Source: Pseudomonadota bacterium
GTDB lineage: Bacteria > Pseudomonadota > Gammaproteobacteria > Burkholderiales > JABEVD01
Direction of reading: 5' to 3'
Length of the DNA: 8,970 nucleotides
Assembly: GCA_021811205.1 (NCBI GenBank)
Contig: JAJZPK010000095.1
Coordinates: forward strand, 1 to 8,970
Part shown: piece after piece, positions 1-6,952 of the stretch
Layout of the letters: every line of letters begins with the position of its first letter
Position numbering within the stretch: position 1 is the first letter of the stretch
Notes under the pieces: model-generated
The model's input: only the letters and a program-made list of their open reading frames with translations
Database searches by the model: none
Told to the model about the DNA's origin: nothing
Position numbers and translations under genes: made by a program

Positions 1-453
1 TCTCAGGGATGAGTACATCTGTTCCATGGTGCCTTCGAACACCCTGCCGCATCCGCAACCGAAAAGCGTGTCCCCGCAGAAAAGCGTGTCGTTGCCATAA
101 TAGGCGACATGTCCGTGCGTGTGCCCCGGGATGTCGAGCACCTCGAAAATCATGCCAAGTCCGGGCAGAACAACCTTGCCCCCCTCTCTCACAGGGTGTG
201 TGAGCCCCGGAATCGATTCGGCTGCAGGGCCGTAAATGTTGCAGGAGAAACGCTCTTTCAGTTCGAGATTTCCGTCGACGTGGTCCGCGTGATGATGCGT
301 ATTGAGGATCGCGACGAGATCCAGATGTTGGGATTCGAGATAGACGAGAAGCGGCGCCGCATCACCAGGGTCGACGGCTGCGGCATGCTGGCTATTTCTG
401 ATCACCCAGATATAATTGTCCGTGAACGCTGGGATGGGGTCGATCGAGGGCAT
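1..453 (-). CDS. gloB: Hydroxyacylglutathione hydrolase (glyoxalase II), C-terminus outside window
   Basis: Reading the minus strand from ATG at 453 gives 151 codons without a stop, running off the left edge, so the C-terminal part (family about 250-260 residues) is missing. The product hydrolyses S-lactoylglutathione to D-lactate and glutathione, the second step of cytosolic methylglyoxal detoxification. It is a metallo-beta-lactamase-fold enzyme. The start MPSIDPIPAFTDNYIWVI is typical. The metal-binding motif THHHADH lies at residues 52-58 (H53, H55, D57, H58), followed by PGHTHGH at 109-115 (ligand H111) and the FCGDTLFGCGCGRVFEGT block at 125-142 (bridging D128). An AGGGA ribosome-binding site precedes the ATG by about 9 bases. 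One oddity is Asp60, where most family members have the first Gly of the DHxGGN motif. The gene diverges from yafS, and the gloB-yafS-rnhA-dnaQ neighbourhood matches E. coli. Identification is firm. Confidence 0.95.
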   Translation of the reverse strand, partial: MPSIDPIPAFTDNYIWVIRNSQHAAAVDPGDAAPLLVYLESQHLDLVAILNTHHHADHVDGNLELKERFSCNIYGPAAESIPGLTHPVREGGKVVLPGLGMIFEVLDIPGHTHGHVAYYGNDTLFCGDTLFGCGCGRVFEGTMEQMYSSLR

Positions 454-478
454 ATCTGAAATCCCTGGCCAAATCCGA

Positions 479-484
479 ATTATA
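479..484 (-). promoter_or_regulatory. Candidate gloB promoter -10 element (TATAAT) in the divergent spacer
   Basis: On the minus strand, positions 484 to 479 read TATAAT, a perfect sigma70 -10 hexamer, 25 bases upstream of the gloB ATG. This would give a leader of roughly 20 bases carrying the AGGGA ribosome-binding site. The -35 is weak: the best candidate is CGGTCA with an 18-base spacer, which lies inside the first codons of yafS. The 48-base spacer (454-501) must also hold any yafS promoter. On the plus strand I see no convincing hexamer pair. The call rests on motif match and position only. Confidence 0.45.
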
Positions 485-501
485 GCTTAGCCTGAGAAAC
501 G

Positions 502-1203
502 ATGACCGATTTGGAAGAATGGTTTGAATCGCCCACAGGGCGATACCTGATCGAGCAAGAGCAGGCCTATTTCGACCAGAACGTCGGGGATGTTTTCGGC
601 TACCATGCCGTCCAGTTAGGTGTGCCTGGCTTCGATTTTCTGAGGACCAGCCGCATGCAGCTCAAGGTGCGGGCGGGCACGGATCTCGCGCTCGATTTTT
701 TCAATTTGCCTTTCGATTCAGGCAGCATCGATCTTGTCGTTTTGCCCCATTTGCTCGAGTTCAGCTGCAATCCCCACCAGATATTGCGTGAAATCGAGCG
801 TATCGTGCGACCTGAAGGCAGGATCATGCTGAGCGGCTTCAATCCGTTCAGCCTATGGGGCTTGAGGCGCCTTGCGACGAAGTCCGTCTCAGAGCCCTGG
901 TGCGGGAATTTCATTTCCCTTTCCCGCATGAAGGACTGGCTTGCACTGCTTGGGTTCGAAGTGTCGGCAGGGAAGCTTTGCTGTTATGCGCCTCCCTTCG
1001 ACCAGGAGAAATGGCTGAACCGCTTTGCTTTCATGGAAAAAGCAGGCGATCGATGGTGGCCGATTTCGGGCGGCGTATACTTTCTCGTCGCGATCAAGCG
1101 GGTAAGGGGAGTGCGGCTCATTAAGCCGAACTGGGAAATCAATGCTGCGCTGGCGCCCACCGTCAGCGAATTGAACAAGCCGCGATGCAGGAAATCGAAA
1201 TGA
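502..1203 (+). CDS. yafS: YafS-like class I SAM-dependent methyltransferase family protein
   Basis: This 233-residue protein resembles the E. coli YafS family (Methyltransf_11 type) of predicted SAM-dependent methyltransferases; the substrate is unknown. The second half of the Rossmann fold is readable: [20 protein letters not shown] (68-87) corresponds to motifs [25 protein letters not shown] (96-115) to the strand-4/5 region, and [12 protein letters not shown] (113-124) closely matches the YafS signature. The canonical glycine-rich motif I (E/DxGxG) is not evident near the N-terminus; residues 30-45 ([13 protein letters not shown]) hold a degenerate version, which is also how E. coli YafS looks. 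The start at 502 has only a weak GAGA upstream. The stop overlaps the rnhA start as ATGA, which suggests coupling. The position between gloB and rnhA matches E. coli and supports the family call. Family is confident; catalytic activity is unproven. Confidence 0.85.
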   Translation: MTDLEEWFESPTGRYLIEQEQAYFDQNVGDVFGYHAVQLGVPGFDFLRTSRMQLKVRAGTDLALDFFNLPFDSGSIDLVVLPHLLEFSCNPHQILREIERIVRPEGRIMLSGFNPFSLWGLRRLATKSVSEPWCGNFISLSRMKDWLALLGFEVSAGKLCCYAPPFDQEKWLNRFAFMEKAGDRWWPISGGVYFLVAIKRVRGVRLIKPNWEINAALAPTVSELNKPRCRKSK

Positions 1204-1655
1204 CGGAACAGGAATGCGTTGAAATTTACACGGATGGCGCATGCAAGGGAAATCCCGGCGTCGGCGGATGGGGCGCGCTCTTGAAAATGGGCGCGCATCA
1301 GCGCGAATTGTTCGGCGGAGAGCGCGCCACCACGAATAACCGCATGGAATTGATGGCGGTGATCAAGGCGCTGGAAGCCTTGAAGCGAAAGGTAAGGGTA
1401 AAGGTCTACACGGACTCGAAATACGTGCAGCAGGGCATCAGCACCTGGATCCACGACTGGAAGCGGCGCGGCTGGAGGACTGCGAGCAAGGCGCCCGTGA
1501 AGAATGAGGATCTTTGGCGCGAGCTCGACAGGCTGGCAGCGACGCACGAAATCGAATGGCAATGGGTCAAGGGGCACAGCGGGCACGACGGCAACGAGGC
1601 CGCGGACAGGCTGGCCAACAGGGGGGTGCAGAGCGTGCTGGGAGGCATGATATGA
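1200..1655 (+). CDS. rnhA: Ribonuclease HI
   Basis: This cytosolic endonuclease cleaves the RNA strand of RNA-DNA hybrids, removing R-loops and primer remnants. Translated from ATG 1200 it is 151 residues (E. coli enzyme 155). All catalytic residues are visible: D12 in [13 protein letters not shown]50 in TTNNRMEL, D72 in VYTDSKYV, H126 in [10 protein letters not shown] and D136 in NEAADRLA. The basic handle segment typical of bacterial RNase HI (DWKRRGWRT, about 86-94) is also present. An in-frame ATG at 1185 would add five residues. I prefer 1200 because AGGAA at 1189-1193 is 6 bases upstream and the ATG overlaps the yafS stop as ATGA. The 3' end overlaps dnaQ in the same way. In E. coli rnhA and dnaQ diverge from a shared promoter region; here they are co-directional and apparently co-transcribed. 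Confidence 0.97.
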   Translation: MTEQECVEIYTDGACKGNPGVGGWGALLKMGAHQRELFGGERATTNNRMELMAVIKALEALKRKVRVKVYTDSKYVQQGISTWIHDWKRRGWRTASKAPVKNEDLWRELDRLAATHEIEWQWVKGHSGHDGNEAADRLANRGVQSVLGGMI

Positions 1656-2329
1656 GGCAGATCGTGCTCGATACGGAGACGACAGGACTGGATCCGAAGC
1701 TCGGACACAAGGTGATCGAGCTTGCAGCGGTCGAAATGTTGAACCGCAGGCTGACGGGTTCGCGCTTTCATCGCTATCTCAATCCGGAGCGAGCGATTGA
1801 CGAGAAGGCGCAGGAAATCCATGGGCTTTCCCTCGAATTCCTGGAGGACAAGCCGAAATTCAAGGAAATAGCATCGGAATTCCTGGATTATCTTGGGAAT
1901 GCGGAGCTTGTCATCCACAACGCGCCATTCGACCTGGCCTTTCTCAACGCGGAATTGGGACTGCTCGACATGCCTTCCCTGGATCATGCGGTGATCGATA
2001 CGCTGGTTATGGCGAAGGAGCTGCACCCGGGGAAAAGGAATAACCTGGACGCACTGTGCGAACGCTATTCGGTCAACAATGCCAAGCGTACCCTGCACGG
2101 TGCGTTGCTCGACGCGGAGCTTCTTGCCGAAGTCTATCTTGCCATGACAAGAGGGCAGGAGAGCCTGATTATGTCGCTCGAGGACACTGAGTTTCCCCAG
2201 GAGGCAGTCGCATCCTTCGAGCGCAGGCTCATCGTCGTAAAAGCGCACGATGCGGAGCTTGCGGCGCATGCTGAACAGCTTGTCGAAATCGACAAGGCCA
2301 GCGGCGGCGCATGCTTGTGGAAACTTTGA
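1652..2329 (+). CDS. dnaQ: DNA polymerase III epsilon subunit (3'-5' proofreading exonuclease)
   Basis: Epsilon is the proofreading exonuclease of the replicative polymerase core and binds the alpha and theta-type subunits and the beta clamp. The protein is 225 residues (E. coli 243). It belongs to the DEDDh family: Exo I has D7 and E9 in [10 protein letters not shown], Exo II has D94 in IHNAPFD (88-94), and Exo III has H149 and D154 in LHGALLD. A clamp-binding-like hexapeptide QESLIM occupies about 169-174, where E. coli has QTSMAF. The C-terminal tail ending SGGACLWKL resembles the E. coli alpha-binding end SCLWRA. The start at 1652 overlaps the rnhA stop (ATGA), with GGAGG at 1641-1645, 6 bases upstream. 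Reading further upstream in this frame only gives an arginine-rich out-of-frame copy of rnhA. The shorter length comes from a shorter linker before the tail. Confidence 0.96.
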   Translation: MRQIVLDTETTGLDPKLGHKVIELAAVEMLNRRLTGSRFHRYLNPERAIDEKAQEIHGLSLEFLEDKPKFKEIASEFLDYLGNAELVIHNAPFDLAFLNAELGLLDMPSLDHAVIDTLVMAKELHPGKRNNLDALCERYSVNNAKRTLHGALLDAELLAEVYLAMTRGQESLIMSLEDTEFPQEAVASFERRLIVVKAHDAELAAHAEQLVEIDKASGGACLWKL

Positions 2330-2353
2330 GAAATCGACCCGAGCAGGTATGAT
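2326..2353 (+). promoter_or_regulatory. Candidate sigma70 promoter for accA-tilS
   Basis: TTGAGA at 2326-2331 is separated by 16 bases from TATGAT at 2348-2353. Each hexamer matches the sigma70 consensus at 5 or 4 of 6 positions. Transcription would start near 2360, 20 bases before the accA ATG at 2380. The -35 begins on the last codons of dnaQ. If real, it lets accA and tilS be expressed independently of yafS-rnhA-dnaQ, and it argues against the TTG at 2353 as accA start because that codon falls within the -10. No terminator hairpin is visible in the gap. Confidence 0.5.
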
Positions 2354-2379
2354 TGCAGGATTTCATTCGAACCCCGTTT

Positions 2380-3348
2380 ATGAAGATCACTTTCCTCGAC
2401 TTCGAGCAGCCCATCTCAGAACTTGAAAGCAAGATCGAGGAGCTGAGATTCGTTCAGGATGATTCTGCCGTAGACATCTCCGAGGAAATCGAAAGGCTGC
2501 AGAAAAAGAATCAGGCGCTGACCAAGGAAATTTATTCGAAGCTCAATGCATGGCAGATTTCCCAGGTCGCAAGGCATCCCCAGCGTCCCTATACGCTCGA
2601 TTATATTCAGCATCTTTTCACCGATTTCGAGGAGCTGCATGGCGACCGTGCCTTTGCCGACGACCAGGCGATCGTCGGCGGGTTCGCGCGATTCGACGGC
2701 AAGCCCGTCATGGTAATCGGGCACCAGAAGGGACGCGATACCAAGGAAAAAATCTACCGCAATTTCGGCATGCCGCGCCCCGAGGGATACAGGAAGGCCT
2801 TGCGGCTGATGCGGCTTGCGGAAAAATTCGATCTTCCGCTTTTCACTTTCATCGACACGCCGGGAGCTTATCCCGGAATTGGCGCCGAGGAGCGTGGCCA
2901 GTCCGAAGCGATCGGCCGCAATCTCTATGTGATGGCCGAGCTTAAGGTACCCGTTATCTGTACGGTAATTGGCGAAGGGGGGTCGGGCGGCGCGCTCGCG
3001 ATTGCGGTCGGGGACATGCTTTTGATGCTTCAGTATTCGACCTATTCTGTGATCTCTCCCGAAGGTTGTGCTTCCATTCTCTGGAAAAGCGCCGACAAGG
3101 CTCCCGAGGCTGCGGAAACGCTGGGCATCACAGCTTCCCGTCTTAAAACGCTGGGGCTCGTCGACAAGGTCGTGCCCGAACCTCTGGGCGGCGCGCACCG
3201 CGACTACAATGCAATGATGATTGCCCTCAAGTCCGCCCTCAGGGATGCCCTGGGCCAAGTGCGCTCGAAATCCGTCGACGTCATGCTCAAGGACCGCTAC
3301 GAGCGGCTGATGAATCATGGCAGATTCAAGGAAGTCGCGCTCCCCTGA
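2380..3348 (+). CDS. accA: Acetyl-CoA carboxylase carboxyltransferase subunit alpha
   Basis: AccA pairs with AccD (not in this window) to form the carboxyltransferase that moves CO2 from biotin-BCCP to acetyl-CoA, giving malonyl-CoA for fatty acid synthesis. From ATG 2380 the product is 322 residues (E. coli 319). It follows the E. coli sequence throughout: [12 protein letters not shown] at the N-terminus, [44 protein letters not shown], the oxyanion-type glycine loop [15 protein letters not shown] (from residue 198), [20 protein letters not shown] and [14 protein letters not shown] at 2353 would add nine non-conserved residues and overlaps the candidate -10 element, so I take 2380, although no strong ribosome-binding site sits at ideal spacing (AGGA at 2357-2360 is about 19 bases away). 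The last codons overlap the tilS start by 32 bases. Identification is firm; the start is somewhat less so. Confidence 0.96.
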   Translation: MKITFLDFEQPISELESKIEELRFVQDDSAVDISEEIERLQKKNQALTKEIYSKLNAWQISQVARHPQRPYTLDYIQHLFTDFEELHGDRAFADDQAIVGGFARFDGKPVMVIGHQKGRDTKEKIYRNFGMPRPEGYRKALRLMRLAEKFDLPLFTFIDTPGAYPGIGAEERGQSEAIGRNLYVMAELKVPVICTVIGEGGSGGALAIAVGDMLLMLQYSTYSVISPEGCASILWKSADKAPEAAETLGITASRLKTLGLVDKVVPEPLGGAHRDYNAMMIALKSALRDALGQVRSKSVDVMLKDRYERLMNHGRFKEVALP

Positions 3349-4672
3349 TCTTGAATCGATCGCCGAACTGGTTGCCAGGCGGCACCTCATTCCAGGCGAG
3401 CGCGTCGTCCTGGGATTGAGCGGCGGACTCGATTCGGTCGTCCTGCTGCATGTTTTCAAAAAGCTTGCCGTGACGCTCGGCGTCGAACTCTCCTGTCTGC
3501 ACGTCAATCACGGCATCAGTCCGAATGCGCATTTCTGGGCCGAATTCTGCTCAGGGCTTTGTTCGAAATGGGACGTTCCCCTGACGGTGGAGCGGGTCGA
3601 TATTTCCGATCATGCCGATCAAGGCATCGAGGCTGCAGCGAGAATTGCCCGTTATGCCGCATTCGAAAAGCAGGATGCGCAATGGATCCTCCTTGCACAG
3701 CATCAGGACGATCAGGCCGAGACGCTCCTTATGCAGCTGTTCAGGGGGGCGGGGATCAAGGGGCTGGCCTCCATGGGAGAAATGGGGCATTTCCATGGAA
3801 AGAAAAAATTGCGCCCGCTCCTTTCGGTTTCAAGAAAAGAACTCGAGGCCTATGCGAAGGAAAGCGGACTTGAGTGGGTCGATGATGAAAGCAATCTGGA
3901 TCAGCGCTACGACAGGAATTATATCCGCCATGGCCTCTCCCCGTTGATCGAAGCGCGTTATCCCGCTTTCAAAAGGACGCTTTCCAGATCGAGCGGCCTT
4001 CTGGCGGAAGCGTCCGGCCTGCTTTCAGAGCTTGCGCAAATCGACTCGACGGGGGCGATGGAAGGAGGCGCATTGAGCGCCTCCCGTCTTGCCGAGCTGT
4101 CCGAGGCCAGGGCGAAGAATCTGCTGCGGCATTTTCTGGAAACGTGCGGGGTCAGGATGCCATCCGAGCGCCGTCTGTATGAAATGCTGAGGCAGATTCT
4201 CGGTTCGCGCAGCGATGCGTCCGTGTCGATCAGCCATGACGGTTTCGAGATCCGCCTCTACAGGGGTGGGGTCCATGTCGTCGAGCAGCGCCCATCGGCG
4301 AATTTTTGCAGGCAATGGCTCGGCGAGCCCAGGCTCGATCTGCCTGAACTGGATGGGTCTGTTTTCTTCGAAAAAGCGCTGAATGGCATCGATCCGGCAA
4401 AGCTTGACCATCCCTTGACGGTCCGCTCAAGAGCCGGAGGAGAACGCTTTCGCCCGGGGATCAATCGGCCAGAAAAGTCGCTCAAGCATCTTTTCCAGGA
4501 AAGCGGCATTCCCCCATGGCAGAGATACAGGCTTCCCCTGTTGTATTGCGGCGAAAGAATCATCTGGGTGCCCGGGATCGGCCTGGACCCCGCATTCGAG
4601 GGGAAAAACGGATTCCTGCCGCGATGGGCGCCGAATTCTCCCCAAACCTGCGACAGGGCGGAAAAAGCCTGA
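3317..4672 (+). CDS. tilS: tRNA(Ile)-lysidine synthetase
   Basis: TilS attaches lysine to C34 of the CAU-anticodon tRNA-Ile using ATP, so that it reads AUA codons and accepts isoleucine; it is essential in bacteria. The protein is 451 residues (E. coli 432). The N-type ATP pyrophosphatase domain carries the PP-loop SGGLDS at 35-40, CLHVNHGIS near 59-67 and the [20 protein letters not shown] block from about 126 (H129, D131, D132). [17 protein letters not shown] follows near 193-210. The central helical substrate-binding region comes next, and the C-terminal TilS_C domain is recognisable from [12 protein letters not shown] through [14 protein letters not shown] to VPGIGLD. The ATG at 3317 lies 32 bases inside accA, with only a weak GAGCGG upstream at 3301-3306, and no in-frame ATG occurs soon after it. 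Expression is therefore probably coupled to accA. Start certainty is moderate; identity is high. Confidence 0.95.
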   Translation: MADSRKSRSPDLESIAELVARRHLIPGERVVLGLSGGLDSVVLLHVFKKLAVTLGVELSCLHVNHGISPNAHFWAEFCSGLCSKWDVPLTVERVDISDHADQGIEAAARIARYAAFEKQDAQWILLAQHQDDQAETLLMQLFRGAGIKGLASMGEMGHFHGKKKLRPLLSVSRKELEAYAKESGLEWVDDESNLDQRYDRNYIRHGLSPLIEARYPAFKRTLSRSSGLLAEASGLLSELAQIDSTGAMEGGALSASRLAELSEARAKNLLRHFLETCGVRMPSERRLYEMLRQILGSRSDASVSISHDGFEIRLYRGGVHVVEQRPSANFCRQWLGEPRLDLPELDGSVFFEKALNGIDPAKLDHPLTVRSRAGGERFRPGINRPEKSLKHLFQESGIPPWQRYRLPLLYCGERIIWVPGIGLDPAFEGKNGFLPRWAPNSPQTCDRAEKA

Positions 4673-4678
4673 TAAAAT
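4650..4678 (+). promoter_or_regulatory. Candidate promoter for the ndk-rlmN-pilF-rodZ-ispG run
   Basis: GCGACA at 4650-4655 and TAAAAT at 4673-4678 are separated by 17 bases and resemble sigma70 -35 and -10 elements (4 and 5 of 6 matches). They straddle the tilS stop. The following spacer, 4679-4713, is strikingly AT-rich for this window and contains the 8-base palindrome AATGCATT (4689-4696). It ends in GGAG (4704-4707), 6 bases before the ndk ATG. No terminator hairpin is seen after tilS, so read-through from accA-tilS is also possible. Confidence 0.4.
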
Positions 4679-4713
4679 ATCGAGTTTTAATGCATTTTAA
4701 TTTGGAGAATCGA

Positions 4714-5139
4714 ATGGCTGTCGAACGCACCCTTTCCATCATTAAACCCGATGCCGTGGCCAAGAACGTCATCGGCAAGATCATTTCCCGTTTCGAGGAC
4801 AGCGGGTTGAAGATCGCTGCGGCACGCATGCAGCTGCTTTCGCAGAGCGAGGCGGAAGGATTCTACGCTGTTCATCGCGAGCGTCCCTTCTTCAACGATC
4901 TGGTGAAATTCATGATTTCTGGCCCCGTGGTGATCATGGTTCTCGAAGGCGAAGGCGCCATCCTCAAGAACCGCAATCTGATGGGGGCGACCGATCCGAA
5001 GAAAGCGGAAAAGGGCACGATTCGCGCCGATTTCGCCGAAAGCATCGATGCGAATGCTGTGCATGGCTCGGATGCGCCCGAGACTGCGGCGACAGAAATC
5101 GCCTATTTCTTTCCGGCGCTTGCGGTCTATTCCCGCTGA
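4714..5139 (+). CDS. ndk: Nucleoside diphosphate kinase
   Basis: Ndk transfers the gamma phosphate from ATP to other (d)NDPs through a phosphohistidine intermediate, balancing nucleotide pools in the cytosol. The 141-residue product (E. coli 143) begins [15 protein letters not shown]. It contains K11 and the catalytic H117 in the signature [12 protein letters not shown] (114-125), plus [16 protein letters not shown] for the Kpn-loop region and [17 protein letters not shown] for nucleotide binding. The ATG at 4714 is chosen because it matches the family N-terminus exactly and has GGAG at 4704-4707. An upstream in-frame ATG at 4690 would add non-conserved residues ending NLENR. The stop TGA shares one base with the rlmN ATG (TGATG), which favours coupled translation. 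No key residue is missing. Confidence 0.98.
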   Translation: MAVERTLSIIKPDAVAKNVIGKIISRFEDSGLKIAAARMQLLSQSEAEGFYAVHRERPFFNDLVKFMISGPVVIMVLEGEGAILKNRNLMGATDPKKAEKGTIRADFAESIDANAVHGSDAPETAATEIAYFFPALAVYSR

Positions 5140-6209
5140 TGACGGTTAACCTGCTTGATTTCGACGCGACAAGGCTGGCCGAATTTTTTTCTGAAATCGG
5201 CGAGAAGCCCTTTCGCGCCAAGCAGGTGATGAAATGGATGCATCGCTACGGGGAGAGTGATTTCTCCAACATGAGCGATCTCGCGAAAAACCTGCGGACG
5301 AAGCTCGGGGGTATGGCGGAAATCCGACCGCCCGAGCTGGTGCGCGAACTTGATGCTGCGGACGGCACGAAAAAATGGCTGCTTTCCGTCGGGAACGGGA
5401 ATGCAGTGGAAACCGTTTTCATCCCGGAAGCGAATCGCGGTACGTTGTGCATTTCGAGCCAGGTGGGATGCGCCCTGGAATGCAGTTTCTGCTCGACTGG
5501 AAGGCAAGGGTTCAATCGCAATCTTTCGGTGGCGGAAATCGTAGGGCAGCTCTGGTGGGCGAACCGCGCGCTGGGAAGCGAGGCGGGTGGCGAGCGCATC
5601 ATCAGCAATGTCGTGATGATGGGCATGGGGGAGCCTCTGCTCAATTTCGAGAACGTGGTGAGCGCGCTCAATCTGATGCTCGACGATTCGGCTTACGGCT
5701 TGTCGCGCCGCAGGGTTACTGTGAGCACTTCCGGCGTGATTCCTGCGATGGACAGGCTCAGCCAGCGTTGTCCTGTTGCGCTTGCAGTTTCCCTGCATGC
5801 GCCGAACGATCCGTTGCGCGATGTGCTCGTTCCCATCAACAAGAAATACCCGCTAAAGGAATTGATGACGGCCTGCCTGCGCTATATCGAGCATGCCCCT
5901 CGCGACTTCATTACCTTCGAATACGTGATGATCGACGGTGTGAACGATAGCGTGGCCCATGCGAAGGAATTGGTCAAGCTGGTGAAGGACGTGCCTTCGA
6001 AGTTCAACCTCATCCCTTTCAATCCATTCCCAGGTTCAGGCTACGGGCGTTCGAAGCATGCCGTCGTCGAGGCGTTCAAGTCAGTTCTGATGGATGCGGG
6101 GTTCGTCGTGACCACGCGGAAAACGCGTGGAGACGATATCGATGCTGCCTGCGGACAGCTTGCGGGACAAGTCATGGACAAAACCAAGCGAAGCGGAGCG
6201 TTGGCGTGA
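5139..6209 (+). CDS. rlmN: Dual-specificity 23S rRNA/tRNA (adenine-C2) methyltransferase
   Basis: RlmN is a radical SAM enzyme that methylates C2 of A2503 in 23S rRNA and A37 in some tRNAs, supporting translational accuracy. The product is 356 residues (E. coli 384). The [4Fe-4S] cluster cysteines are C111, C115 and C118 in [11 protein letters not shown]104 (TLCISSQ) matches E. coli C118, and C338 in [11 protein letters not shown] matches the methyl-carrying C355. [14 protein letters not shown] is the GGEP-like SAM motif, and [17 protein letters not shown] sequence ([13 protein letters not shown]) and [12 protein letters not shown] are also conserved. The N-terminal accessory domain starts [17 protein letters not shown] with [12 protein letters not shown]. 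The start shares one base with the ndk stop, and the end overlaps the pilF GTG as GTGA. RlmN next to ndk and pilF is a common proteobacterial arrangement. Cfr is excluded by the neighbourhood and by the close RlmN match. Confidence 0.97.
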   Translation: MTVNLLDFDATRLAEFFSEIGEKPFRAKQVMKWMHRYGESDFSNMSDLAKNLRTKLGGMAEIRPPELVRELDAADGTKKWLLSVGNGNAVETVFIPEANRGTLCISSQVGCALECSFCSTGRQGFNRNLSVAEIVGQLWWANRALGSEAGGERIISNVVMMGMGEPLLNFENVVSALNLMLDDSAYGLSRRRVTVSTSGVIPAMDRLSQRCPVALAVSLHAPNDPLRDVLVPINKKYPLKELMTACLRYIEHAPRDFITFEYVMIDGVNDSVAHAKELVKLVKDVPSKFNLIPFNPFPGSGYGRSKHAVVEAFKSVLMDAGFVVTTRKTRGDDIDAACGQLAGQVMDKTKRSGALA

Positions 6210-6952
6210 AGAAAATTTTGCTTCTGCTCGTTGCGTTGTCCGGTTGCGCATCCCAGCCGTCGCCGCTCAACTCGGCCCAGGGCAAGCATAGCAGCGCGGC
6301 AGTTCATACCGAGCTCGGAGCGGGCTATTACAGCCGCGGGCAATACGCAGTTGCATTGCAGGAACTTAGGGAAGCGCTCAAGGCGGATCCCTCTTATGCG
6401 CAGGCCTACAACGTGCTTGGGCTCGTCTACATGACCTTGCGTGAGAACGACAAGGCGGAACAGAATTTCGGGCAGGCGTTGAGTCTCAGTCCCAGGGATT
6501 CGGACATCAACAACAATTACGGCTGGTTTCTTTGCCAGACGCACAGAGAGTCCCAATCGATCAGGCATTTCCAGGTGGCGCTCGCCAATCCCCTTTACGC
6601 CACGCCTGAAATCGCCTATCTCAATGCGGGCATTTGCTCGGAGCGCATGCATGACGACAGGCATGCCGAAGTCTATTACGGGGAAGCGCTTCAGGCCCAA
6701 CCCAGGCTTGCGCAGGCGAATCTCGGCCTTGCCAGGATCTATTATCGCGACGGCAAATACCGGCTCGCCAGTCGCTTTCTTTCGAACTACATGAAAATGG
6801 CAAACACCAATGCAGAGTCGCTTTGGCTGGGTATCAGGATAGAACATGCCCTGGGCGACCCGGGTGTTGAAGCCGATTACGTCAAGCAGTTGAAGGACCG
6901 CTTCCCTGATTCGAAAGAAGCGCAGGATCTAATGAATGGGAAGTTTCAATGA
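6206..6952 (+). CDS. pilF: Type IV pilus biogenesis/stability lipoprotein PilF (PilW), TPR protein
   Basis: PilF/PilW is an outer-membrane lipoprotein that helps assemble and localise the PilQ secretin of type IV pili. The 248-residue product starts with a GTG at 6206, supported by GGAG at 6195-6198 and a GTGA overlap with the rlmN stop. The N-terminus is a lipoprotein signal: two lysines, a run of leucines (5-8) and a lipobox LSGC with C14 as the lipidated residue. Behind it lie about five TPR units, roughly 33-64, 67-98, 101-132, 136-167 and 170-201, for example [20 protein letters not shown] and [10 protein letters not shown], the latter typical of PilF. Location between rlmN and rodZ is the usual one. 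Other pilus genes are not in this window, so whether the organism makes type IV pili cannot be judged here. The C-terminus overlaps rodZ as ATGA. Confidence 0.92.
   Translation: MKKILLLLVALSGCASQPSPLNSAQGKHSSAAVHTELGAGYYSRGQYAVALQELREALKADPSYAQAYNVLGLVYMTLRENDKAEQNFGQALSLSPRDSDINNNYGWFLCQTHRESQSIRHFQVALANPLYATPEIAYLNAGICSERMHDDRHAEVYYGEALQAQPRLAQANLGLARIYYRDGKYRLASRFLSNYMKMANTNAESLWLGIRIEHALGDPGVEADYVKQLKDRFPDSKEAQDLMNGKFQ

Noticed and set aside
109..459. Plus-strand frame of 116 codons near the left edge
   Set aside because: It is opposite gloB, whose minus-strand translation carries all the expected metal-binding motifs.
1406..2269. Antisense reading frame (287 codons) opposite rnhA and dnaQ
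   Set aside because: It covers two firmly identified genes on the plus strand and has low-complexity Ser/Leu/Cys stretches; it is a shadow frame.
2353..2379. TTG at 2353 as the accA start
   Set aside because: It would add nine residues not found in the family and overlaps the candidate -10 element; ATG 2380 matches the E. coli AccA N-terminus.
2416..3507. Long antisense reading frame (363 codons) opposite accA and the start of tilS
   Set aside because: It lies opposite the strongly conserved accA coding sequence, its translation resembles no family I know, and it has no clear start signals. It is a shadow of codon bias on the other strand.
3790..3801. 12-base palindrome TTTCCATGGAAA in tilS
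   Set aside because: About two such 12-base palindromes are expected by chance in a window of this size, and it is inside coding sequence with no context for an operator.
5127..5798. Antisense reading frame (223 codons) opposite rlmN
   Set aside because: His/Arg-rich translation with no recognisable domain, opposite the radical SAM motifs of rlmN.
6112..6130. Hairpin CCACGCG-GAAAA-CGCGTGG inside rlmN
   Set aside because: A 7-base stem with a 5-base loop, but it is explained by codons for the conserved R-K-T-R-G-D-D segment of RlmN and has no T-run, so it is not a terminator.
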